A stretch of 64,000 nucleotides of DNA, taken from positions 2,418,001-2,482,000 of the forward strand of contig NZ_WWFG01000002.1 of NCBI RefSeq assembly GCF_026127265.1. Reading direction: 5' to 3'. Position numbers and translations under genes: made by a program. Shown piece after piece: positions 8,626 to 17,339 of the stretch; position 1 is the first letter of the stretch, and each line of letters begins with the position of its first letter. The stretch comes from Nostoc sp. KVJ3. Lineage in GTDB: Bacteria; Cyanobacteriota; Cyanobacteriia; Cyanobacteriales; Nostocaceae. The notes under the pieces were generated by a model. The model saw nothing but the letters and a program-made list of their open reading frames with translations. It had not been told where the DNA came from and ran no database searches.

Positions 8626-9444
8626 TTACTGCTTTGTTGGGGCCAACTTCACATTACTAGCTAGACCAACTGCTTGCAGTAATTGAACTGTCATCCAGGT
8701 TAAATCGATTTCCCACCATTCCAGCCCATGACGAGCTGAGTATTGAAAGGCATGATGGTTATTGTGCCAGCCTTCGCCAAACACGAGTACAGCTACCCAC
8801 CAGCAATTAGTCGAGCGATCGCCAGAATCATAGCTTTGATAGCCAAATTTATGAGTAGCGCTGTTGACTAACCAAGTGCAGTGGTAAACCCAGACAATCC
8901 GAACAAAAATTCCCCAAATAACGAAAGGCCAGCCACCCAGAAGCAAAAGCAATACACCCAGAGCAACCTGGATCAAAATGAAATATTTTTCTAAAAACTG
9001 ATAAACTGGGTCTTCGGCAATATCTTTGGTGAAACGAGGAACATCAGCGTGAGCGGGACAATAATGAGTCAGCCAACCCATGTGGCTCCACCAGAAGCCT
9101 TTATTAGAATCATGGGGATCGGTGTCCGTATCAGAATTTAAATGATGAATGCGATGTGTCCCGATCCACTCAATGGGGCCTCCTTGACAGGAGAGTGTGC
9201 CGAAGAAAACCAGGAGATATTCTAGCCACTTGGGAGTTTGAAAACTGCGGTGGGTAACAAGGCGGTGAAATCCGAGAGTAACGCCTAAACCGCCAGTTAC
9301 CCAGTACAGCAAGAAACCTACACCAACTGCTGTCCAGCTAAAGTTGCCAGGAACAAAGGCAAATAAAGCGCCGATGTGCAGTCCAATGAAAAACAGGGTG
9401 TTAACCCAGTTAATTTGAGGTTTGGTTGAAGTAGCAATTGTCAT
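8626..9444 (-). CDS. desC: Acyl-lipid delta-9 desaturase
   Basis: This 272-residue protein is of the DesC/stearoyl-CoA-desaturase-like type. The histidine boxes are HRLVTH (60-65), HRIHH (97-101) and HNNHH near residue 230, with four hydrophobic spans. It makes the first double bond at the delta-9 position of membrane lipid acyl chains, upstream of DesA and DesB in the same pathway. It is the first gene of the reverse-strand desaturase cluster and is divergent from the PLP lyase gene, with 93 bp between the starts. Length is normal. Confidence 0.92.
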   Translation of the reverse strand: MTIATSTKPQINWVNTLFFIGLHIGALFAFVPGNFSWTAVGVGFLLYWVTGGLGVTLGFHRLVTHRSFQTPKWLEYLLVFFGTLSCQGGPIEWIGTHRIHHLNSDTDTDPHDSNKGFWWSHMGWLTHYCPAHADVPRFTKDIAEDPVYQFLEKYFILIQVALGVLLLLLGGWPFVIWGIFVRIVWVYHCTWLVNSATHKFGYQSYDSGDRSTNCWWVAVLVFGEGWHNNHHAFQYSARHGLEWWEIDLTWMTVQLLQAVGLASNVKLAPTKQ

Positions 9445-9537
9445 GCGATAACCTGAATTTGAATTTTCCTGCCTAGTATGTGCGATCTTAAAATCCGCAT
9501 ATCTATTTAATTTAATTTTTTTTTCAACGAGGAACTG

Positions 9538-10772
9538 ATGAACAGCTTAGAGTACCTGCGGCAAGCAGAACAGGCACTATTAGAAATTTTTTCTGGAATT
9601 GACACTCAGGTCAAGCATAATCTAAAACGAGTGCTGAATGCTTTTCGTAATCACCGTGTGGGCGCACACCACTTTGCTGGTGTAAGTGGTTATGGTCACG
9701 ATGATTTAGGACGAGAAACTTTAGATAAAGTTTTTGCCGAAGTTATGGGTGCTGAAGCTGCGGCCGTGCGGGTGCAGTTCGTTTCGGGAACTCATGCGAT
9801 CGCCTGTGCTTTGTTTGGTGTTCTCCGTCCAGGAGATGAAATGTTAGCAGTGGTCGGTTCTCCCTACGATACGCTTGAAGAAGTCATTGGTTTACGGGGT
9901 CAAGGTCAAGGCTCTCTGATCGAGTTTGGCATAAATTACCGCCAATTGGAGCTAACCCCCAAGGAACTATAGATTGGCAAGCAATAAGAACTAGCGTGGC
10001 TGAAAATACTCGTTTAGTGTTAATTCAGCGTTCTTGTGGCTATTCTTGGCGACCGAGTTTATCAATTGCCGATATTGAAAAAATTGTCCACTTAGTCAAA
10101 CAGCAAAACCCAAACACCGTTTGCTTTGTAGATAACTGCTACGGCGAATTTATTGAAACAAAGGAACCTACAGCCGTAGGTGCTGATTTAATGGCGGGGT
10201 CACTAATTAAAAATCCTGGTGGAACCATTGTCAGTGCTGGCGGTTATGTCGCCGGTCGCGCCGACTTAGTAGAAGCATCCGCCTGTCGCCTCACTGCTCC
10301 CGGTATTGGTAGTTATGGCGGTGCTACTTTTGACCAAAATCGCCTACTATTCCAAGGCTTATTTCTAGCGCCGCAAATGGTCGGAGAGGCAATGAAAGGG
10401 ACTTACTTAACTGGTTATGTATTTGACAAACTCGGTTATCCAGTGAATCCCGCACCCTTGGCTCCCCGTGGGGATGTAATTCAGGCGATTAAGCTTGGTT
10501 CTGCCGAAAAGCTAATTGCTTTCTGTAAAGCCATACAACAGCATTCTCCCATCGGTTCCTACTTAGACCCTGTTCCAGACGAAATGCCGGGATATGAGAG
10601 CAAGGTTGTCATGGCTGGGGGGACATTTATTGAAGGGAGTACTTTGGAATTATCGGCTGATGGGCCTTTGCGTGAACCTTATGTAGTTTATTGCCAAGGG
10701 GGGACTCATTGGACTCATGTAGCGATCGCATTAGAGGCTGCGATCGATGCCGTAGGAATTATGACAAATTAG
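9538..10772 (+). pseudogene. PLP-dependent methionine gamma-lyase-like protein (aluminium-resistance family), frameshifted
   Basis: Two adjacent frames together encode one full-length fold-type I PLP enzyme of about 410 residues. The first (9538-9972, starting MNSLEYLRQAEQALL after the ribosome binding site gagg) has GVSGYGHDDLGRETLD and VRVQFVSGTHAIACAL. The second (to 10772) continues with FVDNCYGEFIE, the region of the Schiff-base lysine (GSLIKNPGG), and a C-terminus ending CQGGTHWTHVAIALEAA. They join at 9956-9962 (cccccaa), where one base appears to be missing: restoring it gives LTPxGTIDWQAIRTSV without interruption. Both halves remain well conserved, so this is either a very recent mutation or a sequencing error in a C-run. 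The apparent GTG start at 9996 is internal. Confidence 0.82.
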
Positions 10773-10812
10773 TGAAAGGCGATCGTGCTAGCTAGTAGTC
10801 TGTCAAATAAAA

Positions 10813-10838
10813 AGGGGAACAAGTAATTTTGTTCCCCT
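10813..10838 (+). terminator. Hairpin downstream of the PLP lyase
   Basis: The arms aggggaacaa and ttgttcccct pair perfectly over 10 bp around a 6-base loop, 41 bp after the lyase stop codon. There is no strong T-tract, so its activity as an intrinsic terminator is uncertain. Confidence 0.55.
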
Positions 10839-10948
10839 GTCATTGCGAATGGAGCAAAGCGGAATGAAGCATAAGTCCTTCGGACACACTTCGCGAACGC
10901 AAGGTCTTGGGATTGCTTCGCTACATTTCATTCTGCTCGCAATGAGTC
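10839..10948. repeat. Dispersed repeat bounded by gtcattgcga / tcgcaatgagtc
   Basis: The outer ends are inverted copies (gtcattgcga and tcgcaatgagt), and the middle has further partial palindromes such as tccttcgga. It directly follows the hairpin after the lyase and looks like one of the non-coding interspersed repeats of Nostoc. Just upstream, at 10794-10806, is a half copy (agtagtctgtcaa) of the foldback found complete at 43211-43308. Confidence 0.4.
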
Positions 10949-10978
10949 AAATATTTAGACTCCTAAGTTGCAACAAGT

Positions 10979-11353
10979 CTAGTTTCTATCTCTGATTTGT
11001 TTGCTAGTAGAATTTTGGTAATAACCTTCTTTATCTCCGGTTTTGTTTGTTGCAGGATCAAAAAACTCCTTTGTCGCTTTAGGAGTTTTTTCATCCAAGT
11101 TTAACTTTTCACGGATATTATCAGCAGCCTCTTTTAATGGATTTTGAGACTTTCTTGTTTGGGTATCGTTTCTAACTTCGCCTTGATCGGGTGTTCCTTT
11201 GTAATAAATACCCTCTGGAGTTTTAACAGTCTCAGCTTGTGCTACATTAACGTAGCTAAAAGCCTGACCCAATAAAAACACAAATCCTACCAGAAAAACT
11301 ACAAGGATTTGGGAAATACGAATATTTCGCAGCCAGGAAGTTACTTGATTCAT
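10979..11353 (-). CDS. Small exported or membrane-anchored conserved cyanobacterial protein
   Basis: The product has 124 residues from the ATG at 11353, which has gagg at a good distance; the frame is open to 11392. The N-terminus MNQVTSWLRNIRISQ is followed by a hydrophobic segment (about residues 15-35) ending near AQA, which could be a signal-peptidase site. The rest is hydrophilic and rich in Lys, Asp and Asn (KTPEGIYYKGTPDQGE, NPLKEAADNIREKLNLDE). The N-terminal pattern recalls the DUF6658-like lipoprotein-type family of cyanobacteria, but no cysteine for lipidation is present. The role is unknown. The 11354-11700 gap shows no gene or strong repeat. Confidence 0.6.
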   Translation of the reverse strand: MNQVTSWLRNIRISQILVVFLVGFVFLLGQAFSYVNVAQAETVKTPEGIYYKGTPDQGEVRNDTQTRKSQNPLKEAADNIREKLNLDEKTPKATKEFFDPATNKTGDKEGYYQNSTSKQIRDRN

Positions 11354-11700
11354 AAAAAACCTCAATTGCATTATGTTGGGTGGATAATTCAAAAGCTGAA
11401 TGACTTTTCAGTATTCAGGTTTTAAGAATAACTAATCAAAGTTATTCTTGTTTTGTTGAAAAGTTATGATAACCGTAGGGTATTTCCTCTCAGTCCACGG
11501 CTACCATTTTTCTGTTTCAACGCTTTGCCAGCATTAACTTTTTTGTAGTTAATGGCTTCGCTTTGGCAACCTTTTTCGCTATTTCCAGGCATTTGGGAAA
11601 GCGATCGCTATTCCTAAGTAGAGCGGCATAAATAATTAAAGGTTGGGAATGAGGGACTCAGCCCTCACTCCAAGCTAACCTTTAGTCTTGTAATTACGAA

Positions 11701-12798
11701 TTATACTGACACTGCTGCTCCTGTAGTCGGCTTTGGAGGCTGAATCTGAACACCTATCCGCGTGCGATATAGTTCTGCTAATCGCTGTTCAGATTTCAAT
11801 AAATCTTGGTAAATTTCTTTGAAAATACCAGTTGCTACTGGGTCAGTGAACATTGCACACAAATTACCAATATCGCCGATACCGGTTTGCACATCGCCTA
11901 AAGCAGAACGTAACTGATATATGTCATCACTTCCTGTTAAGGCAGTTTTCACCTTGGCATACTGATTAGCAATATTTGCTCCTAAAGATGGTTTTTCGCC
12001 CAAATGATGAATATAGATTTCCAATTTTTCAATGTGGCGCTGTTTATTAGAAATTATTTCTTGAAAGACTGATTTTACTTCGATATCTGATTCTTTTTCC
12101 AAGTATTTATCAAATGCTTCTAATGAATAACGTTCACCAGTCAGGGCATTATTTAAACCTCTGTTGATATCACCTTTAGTTGAACCACCCCAAGCATCAG
12201 CTAGTTTCCACCATTCAGCAGTTGTGTCTTTTTCATCTGGTAATGCCGCATCTTTGCCACCATAACCCAAACGGCTTAATATAGCTGTGGTGAAAATTGC
12301 CAAGTCTCCAGGTTCACGAGATGTAATCAGATTCCCGTCAACTACCAACCGCTCATCTAGATAATTTGCCCCAGCGTTAATCATATCCTTGGCAATGGCG
12401 CTAAAACCAGTGGCTTGTTTACCTTTGAGCAAGTCGCCTTCAATCAAAAGTTGTGGCCCGTGGCATACCGCAGCGACTAATTTTCCTTGTTGGACGGCAT
12501 CTTGTACAAACCTGACTGTGTTAGGATTCCGGCGCATTTTATCGGGAGCCATGCCGCCAGGAATTATCACTGCGTCAAATTGGGCTGCGATCGCTTCTGT
12601 CGTAGTACCATCAGCTTGGATGCTAAGTTTACCGCGTTTGCCCTTATATTTTTCATTCGTCCGGGAACCAAGGACTACTACCTCTATTCCTGCTAGCTTT
12701 ATTCCATTATAAGGAACTGTAAATTCTGCATCCTCTACTGCTTGTTCAATAAGGATGGCAACTCTTTTATTAGCTGAATAATTGTTATTGTCAGTCAT
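11701..12798 (-). CDS. DJ-1/PfpI-family protein fused to a helical (ferritin-like) C-terminal domain
   Basis: The start at 12798 (MTDNNNYSANKRVAIL) gives 365 residues; an upstream ATG at 12852 would add 18 unconserved ones. Residues about 10-185 form a PfpI/YhbO-type DJ-1 domain with IIPGGMAPDKMRR and the nucleophile Cys in VAAVCHGPQLLIEG, the catalytic elbow of deglycases and proteases of this class. Residues from about 215 to the end are all helical, with an acidic pattern (EKESDIEVKSVFQEIISNKQ, then HIEKLEIYIHHLGE) like DUF2383/DUF892 ferritin-like stress proteins. The combination suggests a stress protein handling glycated or oxidised targets, but the second domain is only a fold guess. 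Confidence 0.72.
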   Translation of the reverse strand: MTDNNNYSANKRVAILIEQAVEDAEFTVPYNGIKLAGIEVVVLGSRTNEKYKGKRGKLSIQADGTTTEAIAAQFDAVIIPGGMAPDKMRRNPNTVRFVQDAVQQGKLVAAVCHGPQLLIEGDLLKGKQATGFSAIAKDMINAGANYLDERLVVDGNLITSREPGDLAIFTTAILSRLGYGGKDAALPDEKDTTAEWWKLADAWGGSTKGDINRGLNNALTGERYSLEAFDKYLEKESDIEVKSVFQEIISNKQRHIEKLEIYIHHLGEKPSLGANIANQYAKVKTALTGSDDIYQLRSALGDVQTGIGDIGNLCAMFTDPVATGIFKEIYQDLLKSEQRLAELYRTRIGVQIQPPKPTTGAAVSV

Positions 12799-13155
12799 AG
12801 ATGGTATTACCTGTTTATTTCTAGTATTTAACCAGCTAGAATTCTTGTTCATCGATTAACTTCAAATGATGAATCTCAAGTTAATTTTTGATTTGTTTCT
12901 TCCTCATAAAAAATAGTTATGAGCGAGGAGTTAGCTACAGAATGATTTCGGTTTGATAACTCCTAACTCATAACTAAAAACCTTAACTACAAGTTGCTTG
13001 ACCATGATTTTATATTCACAATGGTATGACGCGATCGCTAGTTTAGCTTCGTTCCAAGGGGATAGATTCTTTTATTTCTAAAGCTATACATCTCTAGTAA
13101 GATAACTTCGGGATAAGAAAACGTTATTGTGAGAATGCACAAAAAGGCTAGTATC
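12799..13155. other. Intergenic stretch without recognised gene
   Basis: The region lies between divergent genes (PfpI-type and DUF6335) and so should hold both promoters. It is AT-rich, with one HIP1 site near 13031 (gcgatcgc). No gene or strong palindrome was seen. Confidence 0.5.
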
Positions 13156-13554
13156 ATGGCAGAAAAAAATCATAATGACGAAATTAAAACCAATGATTTG
13201 CCACAGGAAATTACCGAATCTTATGGTACTGGTGTAAAAGAGTTGCCAGGATACAATATTGGTGGGCGCTCGATTAGAGATGAAAGACGCGAGTATACAG
13301 AAACTAGTCCTGAACTGACTGGTGGCGATGTTGATGCTTATTGGCAAGATGCAGATGCAGTTGGGGATGAAGCTGTTGGTGGTAGTACTGCGACTCCCGA
13401 CCAAAATGTAACTGAAGAGCTAGAAACAGCAGTAGGTCTAGAAATGGATGACTCTGAGTTTCTCCATACCAATGATATTTTAGAGGATCGTGATGGCGAT
13501 CGCTGGGAGTTAGATCCAAAGTCTTCTGAAGATTATCAAACTCGGCGAGAATAA
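13156..13554 (+). CDS. DUF6335-family small acidic protein
   Basis: The product has 132 residues from the ATG at 13156, preceded by aagg; the frame is open to 13129, but MAEKNHND is the natural start. It is strongly acidic and has the recognisable family segments LPQEITESYGTGVKELPGYN, ELTGGDVDAYWQDADAVGDE, TPDQNV and EDRDGDRWELDPKSSEDY. The family is common in cyanobacteria and has no established function. There are no membrane segments or cysteines. It is a single-gene unit, with HIP1 sites close by and one inside the 3' part of the gene. Confidence 0.75.
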   Translation: MAEKNHNDEIKTNDLPQEITESYGTGVKELPGYNIGGRSIRDERREYTETSPELTGGDVDAYWQDADAVGDEAVGGSTATPDQNVTEELETAVGLEMDDSEFLHTNDILEDRDGDRWELDPKSSEDYQTRRE

Positions 13555-13691
13555 AAGCTATCAAAGGTTTTGTTAAGTCTCATTCATCCCAAATAGCGAT
13601 CGCTTTCAGCCCTTTGCCATTGAAGCCGGAAACGCTTATTTGCTAAGATTTCCAGTGCAACAACATTCAAACAGGGCAACTTCTCATCACC

Positions 13692-14687
13692 ATGTCAACA
13701 TCTACAATTGACGATCGAGATATAGCAGCGATCCAAGCCGCCAATGTCGGGGTTGCTATATGCGATCGCACCGCCTGGGGACGCATCAAAGTGGCTGGCG
13801 ACGATCGCCTCAATTTCTTACACAACCAAAGTACTAATAATTTCCAAATACTCAAGCCAGGACAAGGTTGTGATACGGTTTTCGTCACCTCCACAGCTAG
13901 AACAATTGACTTAGCAACCGCATACGTTCGAGAAGATGCGGTAATCTTGCTAGTTTCACCCAATCGCCGCCAATATCTCATGGAATGGCTGGATAAATAT
14001 ATTTTCCCTGCCGACAAGGTGGAATTATCTGATATCACAAAATATACCAATACCTTCAGCCTCATTGGCCCAGGAAGCGACGCTATTTTAGATAAGTTGG
14101 GTATTGGCGAACTCATTGGCCAACCTTACGGTAGTCATAAAGTATACACCATTGCTCCCGCCGAGGGAGTACGGATCGCTGTGGGTAGTGGATTAGCTGC
14201 GCCCGGATATACCTTCACTTTCCCCTATACTGATAAATCTTCGGTATGGAATAAATTGTTAGAAGTTGGGGCGGTAGAGATGAGCGATCGCGCTTGGGAT
14301 GCCTTGCGAATTTTACAAGGCCGCCCCGCCCCAGATGCTGAACTCACAGATGATTACAATCCTTTGGAAGTTGGTTTGTGGCAGACAATTTCTTTTACTA
14401 AAGGTTGCTATATTGGGCAAGAAACCATTGCTCGATTAAATACATATAAAGGTGTAAAACAACACCTTTTGGGTATCCGCCTCAGTGCCCCTGTAGAAGT
14501 TGGAAGTGCGATCGCAGTTGGAGATGAAAAGGTCGGCAAACTTACCAGTTACACAGAAACTCCTGATGGTTATTTTGGACTAGGTTACATTCGCACCAAA
14601 GCTGGTGGCGTAGGCTTAAAAGTTAAAGTGGGAGAAACTGAAGGTGAAGTCATAGAAATACCCTTTGTTTCTCACGATTACCCATAA
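13692..14687 (+). CDS. ygfZ: YgfZ/GcvT-type folate-binding protein
   Basis: This 331-residue protein has the aminomethyltransferase (GcvT-like) fold. The diagnostic YgfZ motif K-G-C-Y-x-G-Q-E lies at residues 237-244 (KGCYIGQE, with C239), which separates it from true glycine-cleavage T proteins. YgfZ proteins bind tetrahydrofolate and help maintain or repair Fe-S enzymes, including the tRNA-modifying enzyme MiaB. The C-terminal beta-barrel segment (GLGYIRTKAGG) is present, so the protein looks complete. It converges with the DUF5331 gene, leaving only 5 bp between stop codons. Confidence 0.85.
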   Translation: MSTSTIDDRDIAAIQAANVGVAICDRTAWGRIKVAGDDRLNFLHNQSTNNFQILKPGQGCDTVFVTSTARTIDLATAYVREDAVILLVSPNRRQYLMEWLDKYIFPADKVELSDITKYTNTFSLIGPGSDAILDKLGIGELIGQPYGSHKVYTIAPAEGVRIAVGSGLAAPGYTFTFPYTDKSSVWNKLLEVGAVEMSDRAWDALRILQGRPAPDAELTDDYNPLEVGLWQTISFTKGCYIGQETIARLNTYKGVKQHLLGIRLSAPVEVGSAIAVGDEKVGKLTSYTETPDGYFGLGYIRTKAGGVGLKVKVGETEGEVIEIPFVSHDYP

Positions 14688-14692
14688 GTAAT

Positions 14693-15637
14693 TCAAGTCA
14701 AAATATCTTCTTTATCCCTAGCGCCATAACAAAACTCATCTACCCAAGAAGCTAGACTCCGGGCATTAGTGGTTGGTAAATTCACTTTGCTCTTAAACTC
14801 TTGTGGATGTTTGCCGTTGCTTTTAACCTCAGTATTAATTGCTAGCGATCGCACTGCTTTACCATTACTGTTAATCTCAGTGGTAATTGCCAGCAATGCA
14901 CCTACAGGAATTCGGCCAGATAGCGCGTTGCTTTTAACCTCGCTAGCTAACGCCACAGATGGCATAGTCTTGGCTTTACTGTTAACCTCAGCAGTCATTG
15001 TCAGCGATGTTCCTGAAGGGAGGCGTTCAAGGAGCGATGTCTGACGACCAGATGCAAAGCCGCTACGTACTGATTGATATTCGTTAAAGAAACCGGAAGA
15101 TGGGGTTTTTAGTGGATTGTCTGGAGCAATTTTAGTAGCAAATGCAACTACTAACTCAGATTTACGGGTGCGAACTACCTCTGTGGTAGCTGTAAATGAT
15201 GGTACAAGTTGATCGGCGCGTGACAAACTAGAGTCTAGAGTCTTGACAAGAGAATTAGGCGCAATCTTGGTAGCAGTTACAACTGATGACAGATGTTTAT
15301 CCTCAGAATGCTTCTCATCTGGCGACTCTCTTTCAGCTTGGTTTGTAGCCGTAGAATGCTCTGATTTTATTAAACGTAACTCTTGATCGGGATTGAAGTT
15401 AAGACCTAAAGCGGTGACTATTTTATCTGGATCGTTATTTAAATCCAGCATAAAAGCAAGTATTTCATCAAACTGGGGTTCTAAAACAGACAGTGTTGCC
15501 AAAATAAAACCGGACAAAGGACGGCGCAGACCATCGTAAGTCCCCCAAATTCGCATTTTCACCAGCCAGGTAATATTTTGCTCGTAGTAAATAAGCCACT
15601 TTTGTTTTAAGGATTGACGCAGCTGTTGAATATTCAT
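14693..15637 (-). CDS. DUF5331-domain protein with a repetitive C-terminal tail
   Basis: The product has 314 residues from the ATG at 15637, preceded by gagg at 8 bp; the frame is open to 15745. The first about 85 residues (MNIQQLRQSLKQKW, LVKMRIWGTYDGLRRP, FILATLSVLEPQ, ALGLNFNPDQEL) are the conserved cyanobacterial DUF5331 domain. After about residue 95 the sequence becomes low complexity, rich in Ser, Thr, Lys and Asn, with four spaced copies of an [ST]E[VI][NK]SN unit (TAEVNS, ASEVKSN, TTEINSNGK, NTEVKSNGK). A short conserved end (SLASWVDEFCYG) closes it. The function is unknown. The gene follows the ferredoxin gene by 49 bp and may be cotranscribed. Confidence 0.72.
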   Translation of the reverse strand: MNIQQLRQSLKQKWLIYYEQNITWLVKMRIWGTYDGLRRPLSGFILATLSVLEPQFDEILAFMLDLNNDPDKIVTALGLNFNPDQELRLIKSEHSTATNQAERESPDEKHSEDKHLSSVVTATKIAPNSLVKTLDSSLSRADQLVPSFTATTEVVRTRKSELVVAFATKIAPDNPLKTPSSGFFNEYQSVRSGFASGRQTSLLERLPSGTSLTMTAEVNSKAKTMPSVALASEVKSNALSGRIPVGALLAITTEINSNGKAVRSLAINTEVKSNGKHPQEFKSKVNLPTTNARSLASWVDEFCYGARDKEDILT

Positions 15638-15686
15638 TGGATGCCTCACTTCAGTCAACAAGATTACAGACCCTGATATTGAAAAT

Positions 15687-16025
15687 TTAGCTTTCTTTCG
15701 GGGGATGAAACCGATAATAGAGCATCTGTTCGACTCTTTGACCACCTAGTAAATGATTTTTTATCAGTAGAGATACTTCATCGGGTTGAACGCTGCTATA
15801 CCAGGTCATATCGGGTAATACCAGCACCATCGGCCCATTGCCACATTGTCCCAAACAGCTGCTGGCCGTTACCGTTACATCAGGCATTGGTAAAGCTACA
15901 AAAGCTGCTAATACCTTAGCTGCACCTTGCTTTTTGCAGGTACGATTTTGACAAACTCGTACACATTTAGAAGGAGAGGGTTGGTCTATTGTGGAGAAGT
16001 TTGATGGTTGAGTTATGTTTGACAT
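15687..16025 (-). CDS. Thioredoxin-like [2Fe-2S] ferredoxin
   Basis: This 112-residue protein has the thioredoxin-like 2Fe-2S ferredoxin fold. Four cysteines in the usual order, CVRVCQNRTCKKQGA then SSCLGQCGNGPMVLV, supply the cluster ligands (one of the first three cysteines is extra). The remaining segments, VQPDEVSLLIKNHL, match the family end. Members related to the NuoE C-terminal domain carry electrons for hydrogenase, NDH or assimilatory enzymes, but the partner cannot be named. It lies between cysK and DUF5331 on the same strand. Confidence 0.82.
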   Translation of the reverse strand: MSNITQPSNFSTIDQPSPSKCVRVCQNRTCKKQGAAKVLAAFVALPMPDVTVTASSCLGQCGNGPMVLVLPDMTWYSSVQPDEVSLLIKNHLLGGQRVEQMLYYRFHPPKES

Positions 16026-16111
16026 TTTTTAACGAACCGCAGAGACGCAGAGGACACAGAGGGGAGAGGAGCAGGGGGAGTAGGGGAAGCAGTATTGAAA
16101 TTTAGCTAATG

Positions 16112-16149
16112 CCCAATTCCCAATTCCCAATGCCCAATTCCCAATTCCC
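16112..16149. repeat. Short tandem repeat, 7-bp unit cccaatt
   Basis: About five consecutive copies of cccaatt/cccaatg run up to the 3' end of cysK. Such short tandemly repeated heptamers are characteristic of heterocystous cyanobacteria. Confidence 0.7.
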
Positions 16150-16154
16150 CATAA

Positions 16155-17129
16155 CTAATCTATTGAAAGTCCTTTTGAAGCTAGCCATTCAGGGTTGAAT
16201 ATCCGTGACTGATAGCGTGAACCACTATCACACAAGATGGTGACAATGGTATGTCCTGGCCCTAACTGCTTCGCTAGGGCGACAGCTGCGCCAACATTAA
16301 TACCCGTTGAGCCGCCCATTAATAACCCATCTTTCCTTAACAGTTGGTAAACTACCCGCAAAGCTTCTTTGTCATCGATTTGGATGGCATCATCAGCAGG
16401 TGCGCCTTCCATATTGGCTGTGACACGACCGTTACCGATGCCTTCGGTGATGGAATTTCCTTCTATATTGATTTCGCCAGTTTTGACATAGCTATAAAGT
16501 GCGCTACCCAGTGGATCGGCAACAACGCATTTAATTGCTGGATTTTGTTCTTTCAAGTACAACGCTACACCAGCATAAGTACCAGCAGTACCAGTTGAAG
16601 CTGTCCATCCATCTATTTTACCATCTGTCTGTTTCCAAATTTCTGGCCCTGTGGTTTCGTAGTGGGCGAGGCGATTGGCTAAGTTATCAAACTGATTCGC
16701 CCAAATAGCATTTTCCAACTCAGCAGCGACTCTGCCAGACAACTTTACGTAGTTGTTTGGGTCTTTGTAGGGTACAGCAGGAACGCGACGGACTTCTGCA
16801 CCTAGTGCTATCAGTGCGTCTATTTTTTCTTGTGACTGAGTATCGGGAATAATAATTAGGCATTTGTAGCCTTTAGCGTTGCAAATATGCGCCAATCCAA
16901 TGCCAGTATTACCAGCAGTTCCTTCTACAACAGTGCCACCGGGTTTGAGTAAACCTTTCTTTTGGGCATCTTCGATGATGTAAAGTGCGGCGCGGTCTTT
17001 GACGGAACCGCCAGGATTGAGAAATTCAGCTTTCCCAAGGATTTCACATCCTGTTTCTTCACTGAAGCTGTTTAAGCGAATTAGGGGTGTGTTGCCAACA
17101 GCGCCAACGAAGCCATTTTTAATATCCAT
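16155..17129 (-). CDS. cysK: Cysteine synthase A-type PLP enzyme
   Basis: This 324-residue fold-type II PLP enzyme has the internal aldimine lysine K44 in GGSVKDRAA, the substrate loop EGTAGNTGIGLA, the phosphate-binding glycine loop TGTAGTYAG and a C-terminal GGSTGINVGAAV. It makes cysteine from O-acetylserine and sulfide in the cytoplasm. The loop reads TAGNTG, not the TSGNTG most common in CysK; this variant occurs in a branch of cyanobacterial homologues, so a related reaction (for example cystathionine beta-synthase-like) cannot be excluded. Neighbouring genes give no extra hint. The upstream gap contains an interspersed ctctgcgccctccgcgtctc-type repeat. Confidence 0.85.
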   Translation of the reverse strand: MDIKNGFVGAVGNTPLIRLNSFSEETGCEILGKAEFLNPGGSVKDRAALYIIEDAQKKGLLKPGGTVVEGTAGNTGIGLAHICNAKGYKCLIIIPDTQSQEKIDALIALGAEVRRVPAVPYKDPNNYVKLSGRVAAELENAIWANQFDNLANRLAHYETTGPEIWKQTDGKIDGWTASTGTAGTYAGVALYLKEQNPAIKCVVADPLGSALYSYVKTGEINIEGNSITEGIGNGRVTANMEGAPADDAIQIDDKEALRVVYQLLRKDGLLMGGSTGINVGAAVALAKQLGPGHTIVTILCDSGSRYQSRIFNPEWLASKGLSID

Positions 17130-17339
17130 TTTGACTATACCTGTGTGAGTATCTATAAAAATTTTGGCTTATAGCGATCGCATAATTTACAACTGATTAG
17201 CCTAAAATCCTATAATGCCTATAGACCAGCTTTTTCAAGGTGACTGGTAAAATCTCTTTTTCTCTCTGCGCCCTCCGCGTCTCTGCGGTTCAAAAGTCTT
17301 TTATTTAATCTTATTAGGCACAGAGAACACAGCCGTACA

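Noticed and set aside
9950..9996. Programmed -1 frameshift in the PLP lyase
   Set aside because: The sequence ccccc aag does not match the X XXY YYZ slippery pattern in the zero frame and the family is not known to use recoding; a base deletion is simpler.
12389..12712. Forward frames inside the PfpI-type gene
   Set aside because: Shadows of a gene with a clear catalytic motif on the reverse strand.
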